From: Chelativorans sp. YIM 93263
GTDB lineage: Bacteria > Pseudomonadota > Alphaproteobacteria > Rhizobiales > Rhizobiaceae
Direction of reading: 5' to 3'
Assembly: GCF_028767125.1 (NCBI RefSeq)
Contig: NZ_JAKCWP010000002.1
Span: forward strand, 540,696 to 604,695
DNA length: 64,000 nucleotides
Shown: piece by piece, positions 17,135-29,500 of the stretch
Layout: every line of letters starts with the position of its first letter
Position numbering within the stretch: position 1 is the stretch's first letter
Made by a program: the position numbers and the translations under genes
The notes under the pieces: model-generated
What the model saw: only the letters and a program-made list of their open reading frames with translations
What the model was told of the DNA's origin: nothing
Databases searched by the model: none

Positions 17135-17599
17135 ATGCGTCTCACCCGGCAGACCAACTACGCTATCCGTATTCTCATGTATTGTGCCGCCAACGAGGGA
17201 CAACTGAGCCGGATTCCGGATATCGCACGGGCCTATTCGCTTTCCGACCTCTTCCTGTTCAAGATTCTCCAGCCATTGGTCGAGAACGGGTTCGTTCAAA
17301 CCGTGCGCGGTCGCAATGGCGGGGTGCGCCTGGCCAAGCCCGCCGAGGAAATCAATCTGTTCGAGGTCGTGCGGGCAACGGAAGACAGCTTTGCGATGGC
17401 CGAATGTTTTGAGAACGATTCGGCGGAGTGCCCGCTCGTCGATAGCTGCGGCCTGAACGAGGCTTTGCGCAACGCCCTGGGCGCCTTCTTTGAAGTGCTC
17501 GCTTCCTATTCGATCCGCGACCTCGTCGATGCGCGGCCGAATATGCGCGACCTGCTGGGCATCGAAACACCGGAAGAGCGCACGATAGCGGCCAGTTAG
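17135..17599 (+). CDS. rirA: Rhizobial iron regulator RirA (Rrf2 family)
   Basis: Iron-sulfur-cluster repressor that represses iron-uptake genes in iron-replete cells of rhizobia and relatives. The 154-residue protein is an Rrf2 winged-helix regulator (MRLTRQTNYAIRILMYCAA, then GVRLAKPAEEI) with the three cluster-ligand cysteines at the RirA positions Cys91, Cys99 and Cys105 (AECFENDSAECPLVDSCGL). The start at ATG 17135 has AAAGGGA upstream and matches the conserved RirA N-terminus. Downstream lie a small membrane protein and a Sco-type copper chaperone on the same strand. RirA is a marker of Hyphomicrobiales and relatives and is central to placing this window. Confidence 0.93.
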   Translation: MRLTRQTNYAIRILMYCAANEGQLSRIPDIARAYSLSDLFLFKILQPLVENGFVQTVRGRNGGVRLAKPAEEINLFEVVRATEDSFAMAECFENDSAECPLVDSCGLNEALRNALGAFFEVLASYSIRDLVDARPNMRDLLGIETPEERTIAAS

Positions 17600-17676
17600 C
17601 AGCCCGTCACAACCCAACGAGCGCTTGCGACAGTTTGCATGTTTGCTTCCTCGTTCACGAGGGTTATTCTTTTGTC

Positions 17677-17829
17677 ATGAATATGCGCACCGTCCAGGCA
17701 TTCTTCGCGCCGGTCGCCATAGCGCTCGCGCTGTCGGCCACGGCCGGGCTTGGATTGGCGATGTGGCTCGAGAACGGGCCAGCGCTTCTTCTTTCGCTTG
17801 CCCAGACAGGGCTTGCCTGGTGTTTCTAG
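17677..17829 (+). CDS. Small single-span membrane protein, unknown
   Basis: A 50-residue open frame with two hydrophobic stretches (FFAPVAIALALSATAGLGLAM and a short C-terminal run LLLSLAQTGLAW), likely inner-membrane. It ends 11 nt before the Sco gene and shares its strand, so it may be a leader or accessory to copper delivery. The start is uncertain: ATG 17677 or ATG 17683, neither with a well-placed ribosome site (GAGGG lies about 12 nt upstream). I do not recognise a family, and it may not be a real gene. Confidence 0.4.
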   Translation: MNMRTVQAFFAPVAIALALSATAGLGLAMWLENGPALLLSLAQTGLAWCF

Positions 17830-17840
17830 GATAATCACCC

Positions 17841-18419
17841 ATGATGCGTTACATTCTCGCCGGTATCCTTGTCCTCGTAGTCGTCGCGGTTGGGGTACTG
17901 ACTTTCGAGTGGTACCGTAATCAGAATTCAGCGGTCGCCTTTGGCGCTCCCTTCGAGCTCGTCGATCATAATGGCGAAACGATCACCGAGGCGGCCTTCC
18001 AGGGCAGCCCGACGGCAGTGTTTTTCGGGTTCACCCACTGCCCCGAAGTGTGCCCGACGACGCTTTTTGAGCTCGACGGCTGGCTGGACCAGATGGGAGA
18101 GAGCGGCGAGGAGGTGGATGCATTCTTCGTTTCCGTCGATCCTGAGCGGGACACGGCGGAGGTGATGAAGACCTATCTGGAGAATGTTTCAGATCGGATT
18201 ACCGGCATCACCGGTGATCCGGAGAGTGTCGCCGCCATGATCAAGGATTTTCATGTTTTCGCCCGCAAGGTGGAATTGGAAAACGGTGACTACACCATGG
18301 ACCACACCGCATCGATCATGCTGTTCGACCGGCAGGGGGATTTCTTCGGCACGATCGCCTATGAAGAAAATCCGGACACGGCTATCGCCAAGCTGCACCG
18401 GCTGGTAAACGAGGGCTGA
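17841..18419 (+). CDS. Sco1/SenC-type copper chaperone
   Basis: Membrane-anchored thioredoxin-fold protein that delivers copper to the CuA site of cytochrome c oxidase. Of 192 residues, the first about 25 form the membrane anchor (ILAGILVLVVVAVGVL). The copper ligands are visible: Cys67 and Cys71 in HCPEVCPTT, and His155 in TMDHTA. The VSVDPERDT segment is typical of the family. ATG 17841 follows the small upstream frame by 11 nt; prmA follows after 25 nt. A redox or thiol-disulfide role is an alternative known for the family. Confidence 0.92.
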   Translation: MMRYILAGILVLVVVAVGVLTFEWYRNQNSAVAFGAPFELVDHNGETITEAAFQGSPTAVFFGFTHCPEVCPTTLFELDGWLDQMGESGEEVDAFFVSVDPERDTAEVMKTYLENVSDRITGITGDPESVAAMIKDFHVFARKVELENGDYTMDHTASIMLFDRQGDFFGTIAYEENPDTAIAKLHRLVNEG

Positions 18420-18444
18420 CCGTCCCTTCGCTAGTTCCGGACCC

Positions 18445-19317
18445 ATGCCTCAGATCCGCTTTTATTTCCAGTATCAGGGCGCTCTCGCCCGTCGTGCCTA
18501 TGAGATTCTCGAGTCCGAATTCGAGGACGATGGACTCGCTATAGCCACCTTCGAGGTCGACGAAGAAAACGATGTTCACGAGATCTCGGCCTATGCGATC
18601 GAGAACTCGGAGACGATCCGCGAACGCATCGCCAACGCCCTTGCCGCCCTGCCCGAGCAGGCGGAAATCATGGCCGAAGAACTACCGGACGTCGATTGGG
18701 TGGCGCTTTCGCTTGAAGGACTGCACGCGGTGCGCGCAGGACGTTTTCTAGTGCACGGCGCGCATGAGCGTAACCGGCGGCGCCCCGGTGAAATTGGCAT
18801 CGAAATCGAGGCGGGACTCGCGTTCGGCACCGGCCATCATGGCACCACGGCGGGCTGCCTGGAAATGCTAGAGCAGGTGGTGCGCCGTGAACGGCCGCGC
18901 AACGCGCTGGACCTGGGGACCGGCAGCGCAGTGCTTGCCATCGCCATGGCGAAGCTCGCGCGCACCCCGACCCTCGCGACGGATATTGATCCCGTCGCCA
19001 CGAGCATTGCAGAGGGAAACGCGCGTGTGAACGAGGTCGGCCGCTTGATCAGCGCGGCGACCGCGTCCGGTTTTCATCACCCGGCCTTTGCCACCAAAGG
19101 CCCTTTCGATCTCATCGTGGCGAACATTCTGGCTAACCCGTTGATGAAGCTGGCGCCCGGAATGGCACGCCACTTGGCGCCGCAAGGCTCTCTCATTTTA
19201 TCGGGCATTCTCGACCGTCAGCGCCGCGCGGTCATCGCCGCCTATGTCAATCAGGGCTTCCGGCATATGCAAACGCTGCATCGGGACGGCTGGGCGACCC
19301 TCCACCTGAAGCGCTGA
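18445..19317 (+). CDS. prmA: Ribosomal protein L11 methyltransferase
   Basis: S-adenosylmethionine-dependent enzyme that methylates ribosomal protein L11. The 290-residue protein has the PrmA N-terminal recognition domain (residues 1 to about 100) and a Rossmann methyltransferase domain: GLAFGTGHHGTTAGCL near 125-140, the SAM motif I as LDLGTGSAVLAIA, and the catalytic-site sequence VANILANPL. ATG 18445 is 25 nt after the sco gene. It seems to end that unit; the next gene runs in the opposite direction. Confidence 0.93.
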   Translation: MPQIRFYFQYQGALARRAYEILESEFEDDGLAIATFEVDEENDVHEISAYAIENSETIRERIANALAALPEQAEIMAEELPDVDWVALSLEGLHAVRAGRFLVHGAHERNRRRPGEIGIEIEAGLAFGTGHHGTTAGCLEMLEQVVRRERPRNALDLGTGSAVLAIAMAKLARTPTLATDIDPVATSIAEGNARVNEVGRLISAATASGFHHPAFATKGPFDLIVANILANPLMKLAPGMARHLAPQGSLILSGILDRQRRAVIAAYVNQGFRHMQTLHRDGWATLHLKR

Positions 19318-19320
19318 CGG

Positions 19321-19352
19321 CAAAGAAAAAGGCGGCTGTGCAAACAGCCGCC
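19321..19352 (-). terminator. Intrinsic terminator of the DUF1127 gene
   Basis: On the minus strand a perfect 8-bp stem (GGCGGCTG and CAGCCGCC, 6-nt loop) is followed by TTTTTCTTT. It begins 24 nt after the stop of the 58-aa gene at 19376-19552. The T-run orientation shows it serves the minus strand; a small effect on prmA readthrough is possible. Confidence 0.85.
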
Positions 19353-19375
19353 CGGCACAAGTGATCGGCGGTAAA

Positions 19376-19552
19376 TTAGTATATCGTGGACGCGCCATTG
19401 CGGCGCAGCTCTTCACGGGTATAGCCGTGCGCCCGCAGCGTCTCATCGTCAAGCATCAGGAGTGCGCCGTTGACGTAACGCCGCACCTGCCGCTGGCGCG
19501 CGTCCATCAGAGCATCCATTGCGTTACGGAAAAATCCTCTTTTCGCGCTCAC
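19376..19552 (-). CDS. Small DUF1127 (YjiS-like) protein
   Basis: A 58-residue basic protein beginning VSAKRGFFRNAMDALMDAR with GTG as start and ending in GYTREELRRNGASTIY. The pattern (amphipathic basic helix with aromatic pairs, then a turn and DxxLRxxGxTREELRR) is that of DUF1127 proteins, short Arg-rich proteins of alpha- and gammaproteobacteria. Members have been linked to phosphate and carbon metabolism and to RNA-related regulation; function here is unknown. The start is supported by AAGGAAAGGGA just upstream, and the transcript ends at a clean terminator 24 nt after the stop. It stands alone, divergent from pepP. Confidence 0.85.
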   Translation of the reverse strand: MSAKRGFFRNAMDALMDARQRQVRRYVNGALLMLDDETLRAHGYTREELRRNGASTIY

Positions 19553-19770
19553 TTGAAATCCCTTTCCTTATAGAGGTCATCCTCCACACCCGGAAAGGTA
19601 AGCATTACTGTCCGAATAACCAGCGCGGTTTATGCATGTCTGCCATTCACTCTTCGCATATGCGAAGGAAGATACTGCACTGCAGCATCAACAAGACTGA
19701 ATGGTACATTGCCCGCATCGGCTCAGCAGTTTAGTTTCCGCTTATCGTCAGCCCCTAAATCGGATTTTTT

Positions 19771-21597
19771 ATGTTCCAGATTTTCAACAGCACTGCCGAC
19801 CCCACCCACGCCAAGCCGCGCATAGAACGCCTGCGCAAGCTGATGGCGGAGCACGACCTTGACGGTGTGCTCGTGCCGCGCAGCGATGAGCATCAGGGCG
19901 AATATGTGGCGGTGTGCTCCGAGCGTTTGGCATGGCTGACAGGCTTCACCGGTTCCGCCGGCGCGGCGCTTATCCTGCGCGATAAAGCCATCCTGTTCGT
20001 CGACGGTCGCTATACGCTGCAAGCGAAGGAGCAGACCGATCCGGAGCTGTTCACAATCGAAAGCCTGATCGACAATCCGCCGCGGGAGTGGATGAAGGCA
20101 AACCTGCCGAAGCGCTCGCGCGTCGGCTTCGACCCGTGGCTGCATACGATCGGCGAGATCAAGGCACTGCGAGAGGCATTGGAGGAAGCGGGCACGGAGT
20201 TAATGCCGCTCGAACGCAATCCTGTCGACGCCATTTGGGATGATCGGCCGGCACCACCTGCCGAGCCCGTGCGCATTCACCCGCTGGAGCGTGCTGGAGA
20301 GGCCGCTGCCGACAAGCTTTCGCGGCTTGCCGAGACGCTGAAGGAGGGAGGAGCGGACCACATGGTCCTCACCGATCCGTCCTCTATAGCCTGGAGCTTC
20401 AATATCCGCGGCAGCGATGTCCCGCATACACCGCTTGCCCTCGGGTTCGCCATTCTCTCGGCGGAAGGCAAACCACGCCTTTTTCTGGACCCGAAGAAGC
20501 TCTCCGGTGAGACGGAGCGCTATCTTCGCGACTTTGCCGAACTGCATCCGCCCGCCGAACTGGAGTCAACGCTTGCAGGCTTTTCGGAAAACGGCGCGAA
20601 GATCGGTCTCGACAGCGGCATTGCGGCGGAGCAATTACGCCTTGTGGTGGAGGACAACGGCGGCTCAGTTGTGAGCGTGTCCGATCCGGCCGCCCTGCCC
20701 CGCGCGACGAAGAACGAAACGGAACTCCAAGGCGCGCGCGACGCACATCTGCGCGATGGCGCAGCGCTTGCCCGTTTTCTCGCCTGGCTGGATTCGCGAA
20801 AGCCGGAGGAACTGGACGAAATCACCGTCGTCAAGGAGCTTGAGGGCTTTCGCCGTCGCGCCGGCGAAGAGATGCAGATGCCGCTGCGAGACATCTCCTT
20901 CGACACGATTTCGGGCGCCGGGCCGAACGGCGCTATCATCCATTATCGCGTAACCGAAAAGACGAACCGCCGTGCGGCGGCGGGAGAGCTTTTTCTAATC
21001 GATTCCGGCGGGCAGTATGAAGACGGCACGACGGATGTGACGCGGACGGTTGCGCTCGGCGAACCGACAGAGGAGATGCGCCATCGCTTTACGCTCGTGC
21101 TCAAGGGCATGATCGCGCTTTCGATGCTGCGCTTTCCGGAAGGCACACGCGGGATGGACATTGATGCATTCGCACGCGTCGCGCTGTGGAAGGCCGGCCT
21201 GGATTACGGCCACGGCACGGGCCACGGCGTCGGCTCCTACCTGTCGGTGCATGAAGGCCCGCAGCGTATTGCAAAGACCGGTAAGGAGAAGCTGCGCACG
21301 GGCATGATTCTGTCCAACGAACCGGGCATTTACCGCGAAGGCCACTATGGCATACGGATCGAGAACCTGATCGTCGTCTCGCCTCCGGAAGCCATTCCGG
21401 GCGGCGAAAAGGAGATGCACGGTTTCGAGACACTGACGCTTGTACCGATCGACCGCCGCCTGATCGAAACCGCGCTCCTGAGTGACGACGAACGCACCTG
21501 GCTGAACGATTATCACCAACGTGTTTTCGACGAGATCAGCCCGTTGGTGGATGGCAAGACGGCAGACTGGCTGAAGGAGGCGACTGCACCGCTGTAG
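19771..21597 (+). CDS. pepP: Aminopeptidase P (Xaa-Pro), three-domain M24B
   Basis: Metallopeptidase that removes an N-terminal residue preceding proline. The 608-residue protein has two creatinase N-type domains (about 1-145 and 155-320) and a C-terminal pita-bread M24 catalytic domain, followed by a short C-terminal extension. Dimetal motifs are seen: DSGGQYEDGTTDVTRT (two Asp), GTGHGVGSYLSVHEGPQ (His) and NEPGIY (Glu). Unlike the two EutD-like M24 proteins in this window, this one keeps the metal site and so is a conventional peptidase. ATG 19771 has only a weak ribosome site. It is convergent with azlD. Confidence 0.92.
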   Translation: MFQIFNSTADPTHAKPRIERLRKLMAEHDLDGVLVPRSDEHQGEYVAVCSERLAWLTGFTGSAGAALILRDKAILFVDGRYTLQAKEQTDPELFTIESLIDNPPREWMKANLPKRSRVGFDPWLHTIGEIKALREALEEAGTELMPLERNPVDAIWDDRPAPPAEPVRIHPLERAGEAAADKLSRLAETLKEGGADHMVLTDPSSIAWSFNIRGSDVPHTPLALGFAILSAEGKPRLFLDPKKLSGETERYLRDFAELHPPAELESTLAGFSENGAKIGLDSGIAAEQLRLVVEDNGGSVVSVSDPAALPRATKNETELQGARDAHLRDGAALARFLAWLDSRKPEELDEITVVKELEGFRRRAGEEMQMPLRDISFDTISGAGPNGAIIHYRVTEKTNRRAAAGELFLIDSGGQYEDGTTDVTRTVALGEPTEEMRHRFTLVLKGMIALSMLRFPEGTRGMDIDAFARVALWKAGLDYGHGTGHGVGSYLSVHEGPQRIAKTGKEKLRTGMILSNEPGIYREGHYGIRIENLIVVSPPEAIPGGEKEMHGFETLTLVPIDRRLIETALLSDDERTWLNDYHQRVFDEISPLVDGKTADWLKEATAPL

Positions 21598-21646
21598 TCA
21601 CAGCAGCCCGCGCCAAATTCGCGTTAGCCTCGGGCGTTCGCTGCTT

Positions 21647-21666
21647 GAAGCCAAACCGTTGGCTTC
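21647..21666. terminator. Hairpin between convergent pepP and azlD
   Basis: Perfect 8-bp stem, GAAGCCAA and TTGGCTTC with loop ACCG, about 50 nt after pepP and 24 nt after azlD. Neither side has a strong T-run, but a shared bidirectional terminator is the natural reading for a hairpin between convergent genes. Confidence 0.5.
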
Positions 21667-21689
21667 TCGTCCGCTTCGCGAACCGTTCT

Positions 21690-21989
21690 TTACCCTAGCA
21701 AATGCCGGAGGAGGATGAGAACGGCCGCCGCCGTCATGAACATGGGCAGCATACCCCAACCCGCGAGAGAAATTGCCGCGCCGACGGCAAGGGCAACCAA
21801 TTCCGGCGTGCCACCATTAACGGCCGCCGGAGCGACAAGCGTTGTCAAAACAGCAGCAGGAACGGCATTCAGGCCCGCTTCCACGCGCGGATGGATACGC
21901 TCGAACCGAGATAGGACCAGATGCCCACCGGCCCGCGTGGCGTAGGTGAGTACGGCACCGGCGATAATAACCCAGAAAGTGGTGCTCAT
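21690..21989 (-). CDS. azlD: AzlD-family branched-chain amino acid exporter subunit
   Basis: A 99-residue hydrophobic protein with about four membrane segments, matching the AzlD family, the small partner of AzlC in branched-chain amino acid export. The N-terminus MSTTFWVIIAGAVLTYATRA is typical. Its ATG overlaps the azlC stop by 4 nt, so the two are translationally coupled. Specificity is inferred from AzlCD/BrnFE homologues, and this family also includes exporters of other hydrophobic or analogue compounds. Confidence 0.87.
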   Translation of the reverse strand: MSTTFWVIIAGAVLTYATRAGGHLVLSRFERIHPRVEAGLNAVPAAVLTTLVAPAAVNGGTPELVALAVGAAISLAGWGMLPMFMTAAAVLILLRHLLG

Positions 21990-22714
21990 TCATCGTCCTC
22001 CTGAAGCGGCAGGGGGGAGGGAAAAAGCGCACCGACAAGAATACCGGCGAGCGCACCGATAGAGACATGCCAGGGTGAGCCCACCGTCCGGTATGCAATG
22101 ATTGAGACAATCGCGCTCAAGCCAACGACGGGCAGCCAGAGCGGGCGCTTCCGGAAACCCATAACGAGCCCAAGGAAATAGATCGGTAGCAGAAAATCGA
22201 TGCCCAGCGCATGCGGATCTGGAATAAGGCTGCCGAACAGCGCACCGAGCCAACTGTTCACGACCCAGAAAATATAGATTGGTAGGGCCATTCCCATATA
22301 CCAGGAAAAGCTGATGCCCCTGCCCTGCTCCACACGTTGCTCGGCCTCGGCAAATTGTGGGTCGACCAGAAAGAAGAAGCCAAAATAGCGCTGGAACACT
22401 GTCCAACCGGAAAGTTGACGGCCGATCGTCGCCGAGTAGAGTACATGGCGAAAATTAACCGCAAAAATAGACAGAACAATCAGCCAAGGCGCCACTTTGG
22501 TCCCGAAGAGATCGATCCCGACCATCTGGCTGGCGCCGGCATAGATCGTGGCGCTCATCAGAATCGCTTCGTAGGTGGTGAAGCCGTTCTCAACAGCCAG
22601 CGCGCCAAACAGCACGCCAAATGGAGCCGCAGCGACAACAACGGGCGGGCTCGCGAGAAGGCCGCGCAGGAAATCGCTCCGCTGGCGTGGCGCGGCATAA
22701 CTGTCAGCCGTCAT
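21986..22714 (-). CDS. azlC: AzlC-family branched-chain amino acid permease
   Basis: A 242-residue inner-membrane protein with about six to seven membrane segments. Signature segments are AAPFGVLFGALAVENGFTT, MSATIYAGASQMVGIDL and VNFRHVLYSATI, and the WVVNSWLGALFGSLIPDP stretch. With AzlD it forms a putative branched-chain amino acid exporter. The start at 22714 follows a GGAGG site by 7 nt. No Lrp-type regulator lies adjacent, unlike many azlCD pairs. Confidence 0.9.
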   Translation of the reverse strand: MTADSYAAPRQRSDFLRGLLASPPVVVAAAPFGVLFGALAVENGFTTYEAILMSATIYAGASQMVGIDLFGTKVAPWLIVLSIFAVNFRHVLYSATIGRQLSGWTVFQRYFGFFFLVDPQFAEAEQRVEQGRGISFSWYMGMALPIYIFWVVNSWLGALFGSLIPDPHALGIDFLLPIYFLGLVMGFRKRPLWLPVVGLSAIVSIIAYRTVGSPWHVSIGALAGILVGALFPSPLPLQEDDE

Positions 22715-22815
22715 GGGGAAACCTCCTGCCTGGGCAGCATAGGTCAGGAAGGCTGACCAGTCACATCAATTCCATTGAACCAGCCATAAGGACAAATGAC
22801 CGGTAGAATCGCAAT

Positions 22816-22842
22816 CCCGGCGCGGAACCTGTCCGCGCCGGG
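22816..22842 (-). terminator. GC-rich hairpin after the BA14K gene
   Basis: Perfect 10-bp stem, CCCGGCGCGG and CCGCGCCGGG with a 7-nt loop, starting 26 nt after the BA14K stop on the minus strand. The following minus-strand sequence (ATTGCGATTC) lacks a T-run, so it may act with Rho or as a transcript-stabilising 3' end. Confidence 0.5.
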
Positions 22843-22867
22843 GCGAAATCCGCCTTGTGTGACTCCG

Positions 22868-23311
22868 TCACCGATACGGCGAGTTACAGTACCTGCGCGG
22901 GCCGTTGTATGGCTGGAAGGTATCCGTGCGCACATCGTACGAGCGGTAACGCTGCATACACCACTGCACATGCGGATCGCTACGATAGACGGGCGCTGCG
23001 CGCGAAGGCTGATTGGACAGCAGTCCGCCAAGGATGGCACCCGCCGCAAGCCCGCCGAGAAGCGCGCCCGTATTGTCACGCCGGCTGCGGCGGTGTCTAT
23101 GACCACGATGCCTATAGCCGCGATGCCTAGAACCGCGGTGATTGTGACCACGATGTCTGGAGCGGTGGTTCACCTCCTCGACCAGGTTACTGTTCACGGG
23201 AGCCGTCTGAGGCACCTGATACATCGGAGCAGATATCGCAGGCGCGGTGTAAGTACCTACGACGGAAAGCGACATGGCCGCCGCGCACAGCGTTGCGACA
23301 TACTTTTTCAT
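22868..23311 (-). CDS. BA14K-family exported protein with His/Arg-rich segment
   Basis: A 147-residue exported protein. A signal peptide (MKKYVATLCAAAMSLSVV, cleavage near residue 27) is followed by a spacer, then a segment at about residues 50-80 made of short HRG/HRR-type repeats, a glycine-rich membrane-like stretch (GALLGGLAAGAILGGLL), and a C-terminal BA14K motif (HVQWCMQRYRSYDVRT to RRYCNSPYR). BA14K was described as an immunoreactive, lectin-like protein of Brucella and is widespread in Hyphomicrobiales. The His/Arg run could bind metal or anionic polymer; that is inference. GGAGG lies 7 nt before ATG 23311. Confidence 0.87.
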   Translation of the reverse strand: MKKYVATLCAAAMSLSVVGTYTAPAISAPMYQVPQTAPVNSNLVEEVNHRSRHRGHNHRGSRHRGYRHRGHRHRRSRRDNTGALLGGLAAGAILGGLLSNQPSRAAPVYRSDPHVQWCMQRYRSYDVRTDTFQPYNGPRRYCNSPYR

Positions 23312-23352
23312 CTCGACCTCCTCGGTCTGTCAATAGCCCTTCATTTAGGACT

Positions 23353-27242
<3,890 letters not shown>

Positions 27243-27252
27243 GGCCCGTGGG

Positions 27253-28119
27253 TCAGCCTCCCGTGATCACGGACGCAGCCCTGGAAATCCACGATTGGTT
27301 GTTTTCCCTCGGCTCGAGACCGCCCGATTGCAGAAGCGCGTAGGAATCTTCATACCATTCGCTTTCCGGGAAGTTATGGCCCAGCACCGCGGCTGCGGTT
27401 TGCGCTTCCGACTGGATTCCCATTGCGTAATAGGCTTCCACAAGGCGCGCCAGCGCCTCCTCGACATGGCGAGTATCTGGATATTCCTCCACAACCCCGC
27501 GGAAACGCCGAATAGCGGCGGTATATTCATGCCGCTCCAGATAGTATCGACCGATCTGCATCTCCTTGCCGGCGAGCTGGTCGCGCGCAAACAGGATCTT
27601 GTCCTCGGCGTCGGTGACATATTCGGAATCGGGCCAGCGCTGCACCACCTGCCCCATCGCCTCGATAGTCCGGCGCGCCTCCTGCTGGTCCTGCGTGGTC
27701 TCCGGGATCTGCCTGAAGTGGCTAAGCCCTACGAGATATTGCGCATAGGCTGCATCATCGTCGGTAGCATACAGCGTCACATACCGCCGGCCATTATTGA
27801 TGGCTTCTGTGTAATCGCCCTTGCGGTAGTTGGCGAATGTCCTCAGCAGCAACGCCCTGCGCGCAAACTCAGAATAGGGATGCTGTTCGTCGATCGCTTC
27901 GAATTTCGCTATTGCCTCATCAAGCCGTCCTGATTCCAGATTAGCCAGACCTTGATTGAACAACACGTCCGCAGGCTCGGTTTCCGCAACCAGGGCGGTG
28001 ACGTCGATCTCCTCGTTCGAATTGCATCCGGCAGCCATCAAAGGGAGGGTCAATGCTGCAATGGCCAGGAAACGGGGCCGTGGCCGGCGAAATCTGCTGG
28101 CAGCGCTTAATGAAAACAT
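27253..28119 (-). CDS. bamD: Outer membrane assembly lipoprotein BamD (ComL)
   Basis: Essential lipoprotein of the BAM complex that inserts beta-barrel proteins into the outer membrane. The 288-residue protein has a signal peptide with lipobox LMAAGC (Cys32 is the lipidated residue) and TPR repeats (for example [61 protein letters not shown]). It lies between lpxC and recN in the order usual for rhizobia. The start ATG 28119 is in a T/A-rich stretch with a modest ribosome site. Confidence 0.94.
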   Translation of the reverse strand: MFSLSAASRFRRPRPRFLAIAALTLPLMAAGCNSNEEIDVTALVAETEPADVLFNQGLANLESGRLDEAIAKFEAIDEQHPYSEFARRALLLRTFANYRKGDYTEAINNGRRYVTLYATDDDAAYAQYLVGLSHFRQIPETTQDQQEARRTIEAMGQVVQRWPDSEYVTDAEDKILFARDQLAGKEMQIGRYYLERHEYTAAIRRFRGVVEEYPDTRHVEEALARLVEAYYAMGIQSEAQTAAAVLGHNFPESEWYEDSYALLQSGGLEPRENNQSWISRAASVITGG

Positions 28120-28289
28120 TCTTAACCCGTTCCCCTGGCCTGATCTGGTTAATGTGCAAGCAGTCTTAATGCATAAGAGCGAGGTGCGGCAACGCTATCG
28201 GGCCGTAATGGAACAATTTTATGGCGCAGTCAGCATATCCTGTGGGCAGAGGAAGGATCGAACCTTGCTAATGAAAGCGTGTCCGCGGA

Positions 28290-29240
28290 TCACAGCGCCC
28301 AGGGCGCATGGACGGGCGCATTCACGGCAATCAGTTCCGCTGCACGACCACTCTTGCGGCGCGTCGTCTCGACAATCTCGAAAGCCGTGGAATCCGTCAG
28401 CAGGTGACGCAAAGCCGCAGCATTCAACCTGTGCCCGCCGCGATAGGACCGGAAGCACCCGATGAAGCGCGCACCGGCCAGCGCCAGATCCCCGACAGCG
28501 TCCAGCATCTTGTGCCGCACAAACTCGTCCGGATAGCGCAGCCCTTCCATATTGATGACGCGGTGATTCTCACCGATCACGACGGAATTCTCCAGCGATG
28601 AACCGAGCGCAAAACCGGCAGACCAGAGCCACTCAACGTCCTTGATAAACCCGAAGGTCCGCGCCAACGCGACCTCTCGCGCAAAGGTGTCTGCGTTCAG
28701 GTCTACGGAGAGCGCCTGACGGCCGATGGCCGGGCTCTCAAAATCGATCTCGACTTCGAAGCGCGTGCCGTTATGTGGACGGAATTCCGCCCAGGAACTT
28801 CCACTGTCGATGCGCACGGGCTTGAGAACCCTTATGTAACGGCGCTTTTCGGAAAGCATTCGGATGCCGGCCTGCTGGAATGCGTCCACAAAAGCCTTCG
28901 CGCTTCCATCCATGATCGGCACTTCGGGGCCATCGATCTCAATCGAAACATTATCGATCCCCATGGCCGAAAGGGCCGCCATCAGGTGCTCGACCGTGGC
29001 GATATTATCGCCAGCGGGATCACCCAGAGCTGTGCAAAGATCGGTCTCCACCACTTCGGCCGCCAAAGCGCGAATCGTCTGCCCTGTGGCCTGCGCGTCC
29101 GTCCTCTGGAAGACAACACCAGTGTCGGCTTCAGCCGGATTGAACTGGATCGACACGGATTTGCCCGTGTGAACGCCGACGCCGGACAAGGACACACACG
29201 ATTCGAGCGTCGTTTGATATTCGAGCAAATTAGCCCCCAT
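28290..29240 (-). CDS. lpxC: UDP-3-O-acyl-N-acetylglucosamine deacetylase
   Basis: Zinc enzyme for the committed step of lipid A synthesis. The 316-residue protein has the LpxC ligands: His85 in TVEHLMAAL, and His243 and Asp247 in VRHKMLDAVGD; the general base histidine is His270 in RGGHRLN. The GVHTGK segment near residue 22 is the conserved N-terminal loop. ATG 29240 gives the family start. It follows ftsZ after 260 nt with a strong terminator between, so it probably has its own promoter. 170 nt separate it from bamD. Confidence 0.95.
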   Translation of the reverse strand: MGANLLEYQTTLESCVSLSGVGVHTGKSVSIQFNPAEADTGVVFQRTDAQATGQTIRALAAEVVETDLCTALGDPAGDNIATVEHLMAALSAMGIDNVSIEIDGPEVPIMDGSAKAFVDAFQQAGIRMLSEKRRYIRVLKPVRIDSGSSWAEFRPHNGTRFEVEIDFESPAIGRQALSVDLNADTFAREVALARTFGFIKDVEWLWSAGFALGSSLENSVVIGENHRVINMEGLRYPDEFVRHKMLDAVGDLALAGARFIGCFRSYRGGHRLNAAALRHLLTDSTAFEIVETTRRKSGRAAELIAVNAPVHAPWAL

Positions 29241-29425
29241 CAACTTCGTCCATGATATCTGTTTTCTTTTCTCATGGACGACTCTTCGTTCAGCAGAATA
29301 CCTGCGCGCCCACACCCCGCAAAGGTTTTTGGAACATAGTGCTCCGGCGCGGTCGCTCCAAATCACGCTTTCTTAAACCCAGTTATGGGTGCGAGGTCCT
29401 CTTCATCCGGGATAAAACGTTGTAA

Positions 29426-29469
29426 TATTTTCGTTTTCACGAAAATAGGCGGGCACCTTAACGCCCGCC
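29426..29469 (-). terminator. Terminator of the dcw/ftsZ transcript with adjacent A+T hairpin
   Basis: A 7-bp GC stem (GGCGGGC at 29448-29454 and GCCCGCC at 29463-29469) is followed on the minus strand by TATTTTCG, 31 nt after the ftsZ stop. That T-rich tail is itself half of a second perfect 8-bp hairpin (TATTTTCG at 29426-29433 and CGAAAATA at 29440-29447). The tandem arrangement fits an intrinsic terminator at the end of ftsQAZ. On the plus strand the GC stem is followed by TTTAAT, so it may work both ways. Confidence 0.75.
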
Positions 29470-29500
29470 TTTAATATTCCGTTACATTCCGTTACCGCCT

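Noticed and set aside
17135..17599. IscR or NsrR instead of RirA
   Set aside because: The cysteine pattern at 91, 99 and 105 and the N-terminus match RirA; IscR and NsrR patterns differ in spacing and context.
28248..28272. tRNA T-loop-like GGTTCGATCC on minus between bamD and lpxC
   Set aside because: No matching acceptor, D-arm or anticodon arm; T-stem pairing is poor.
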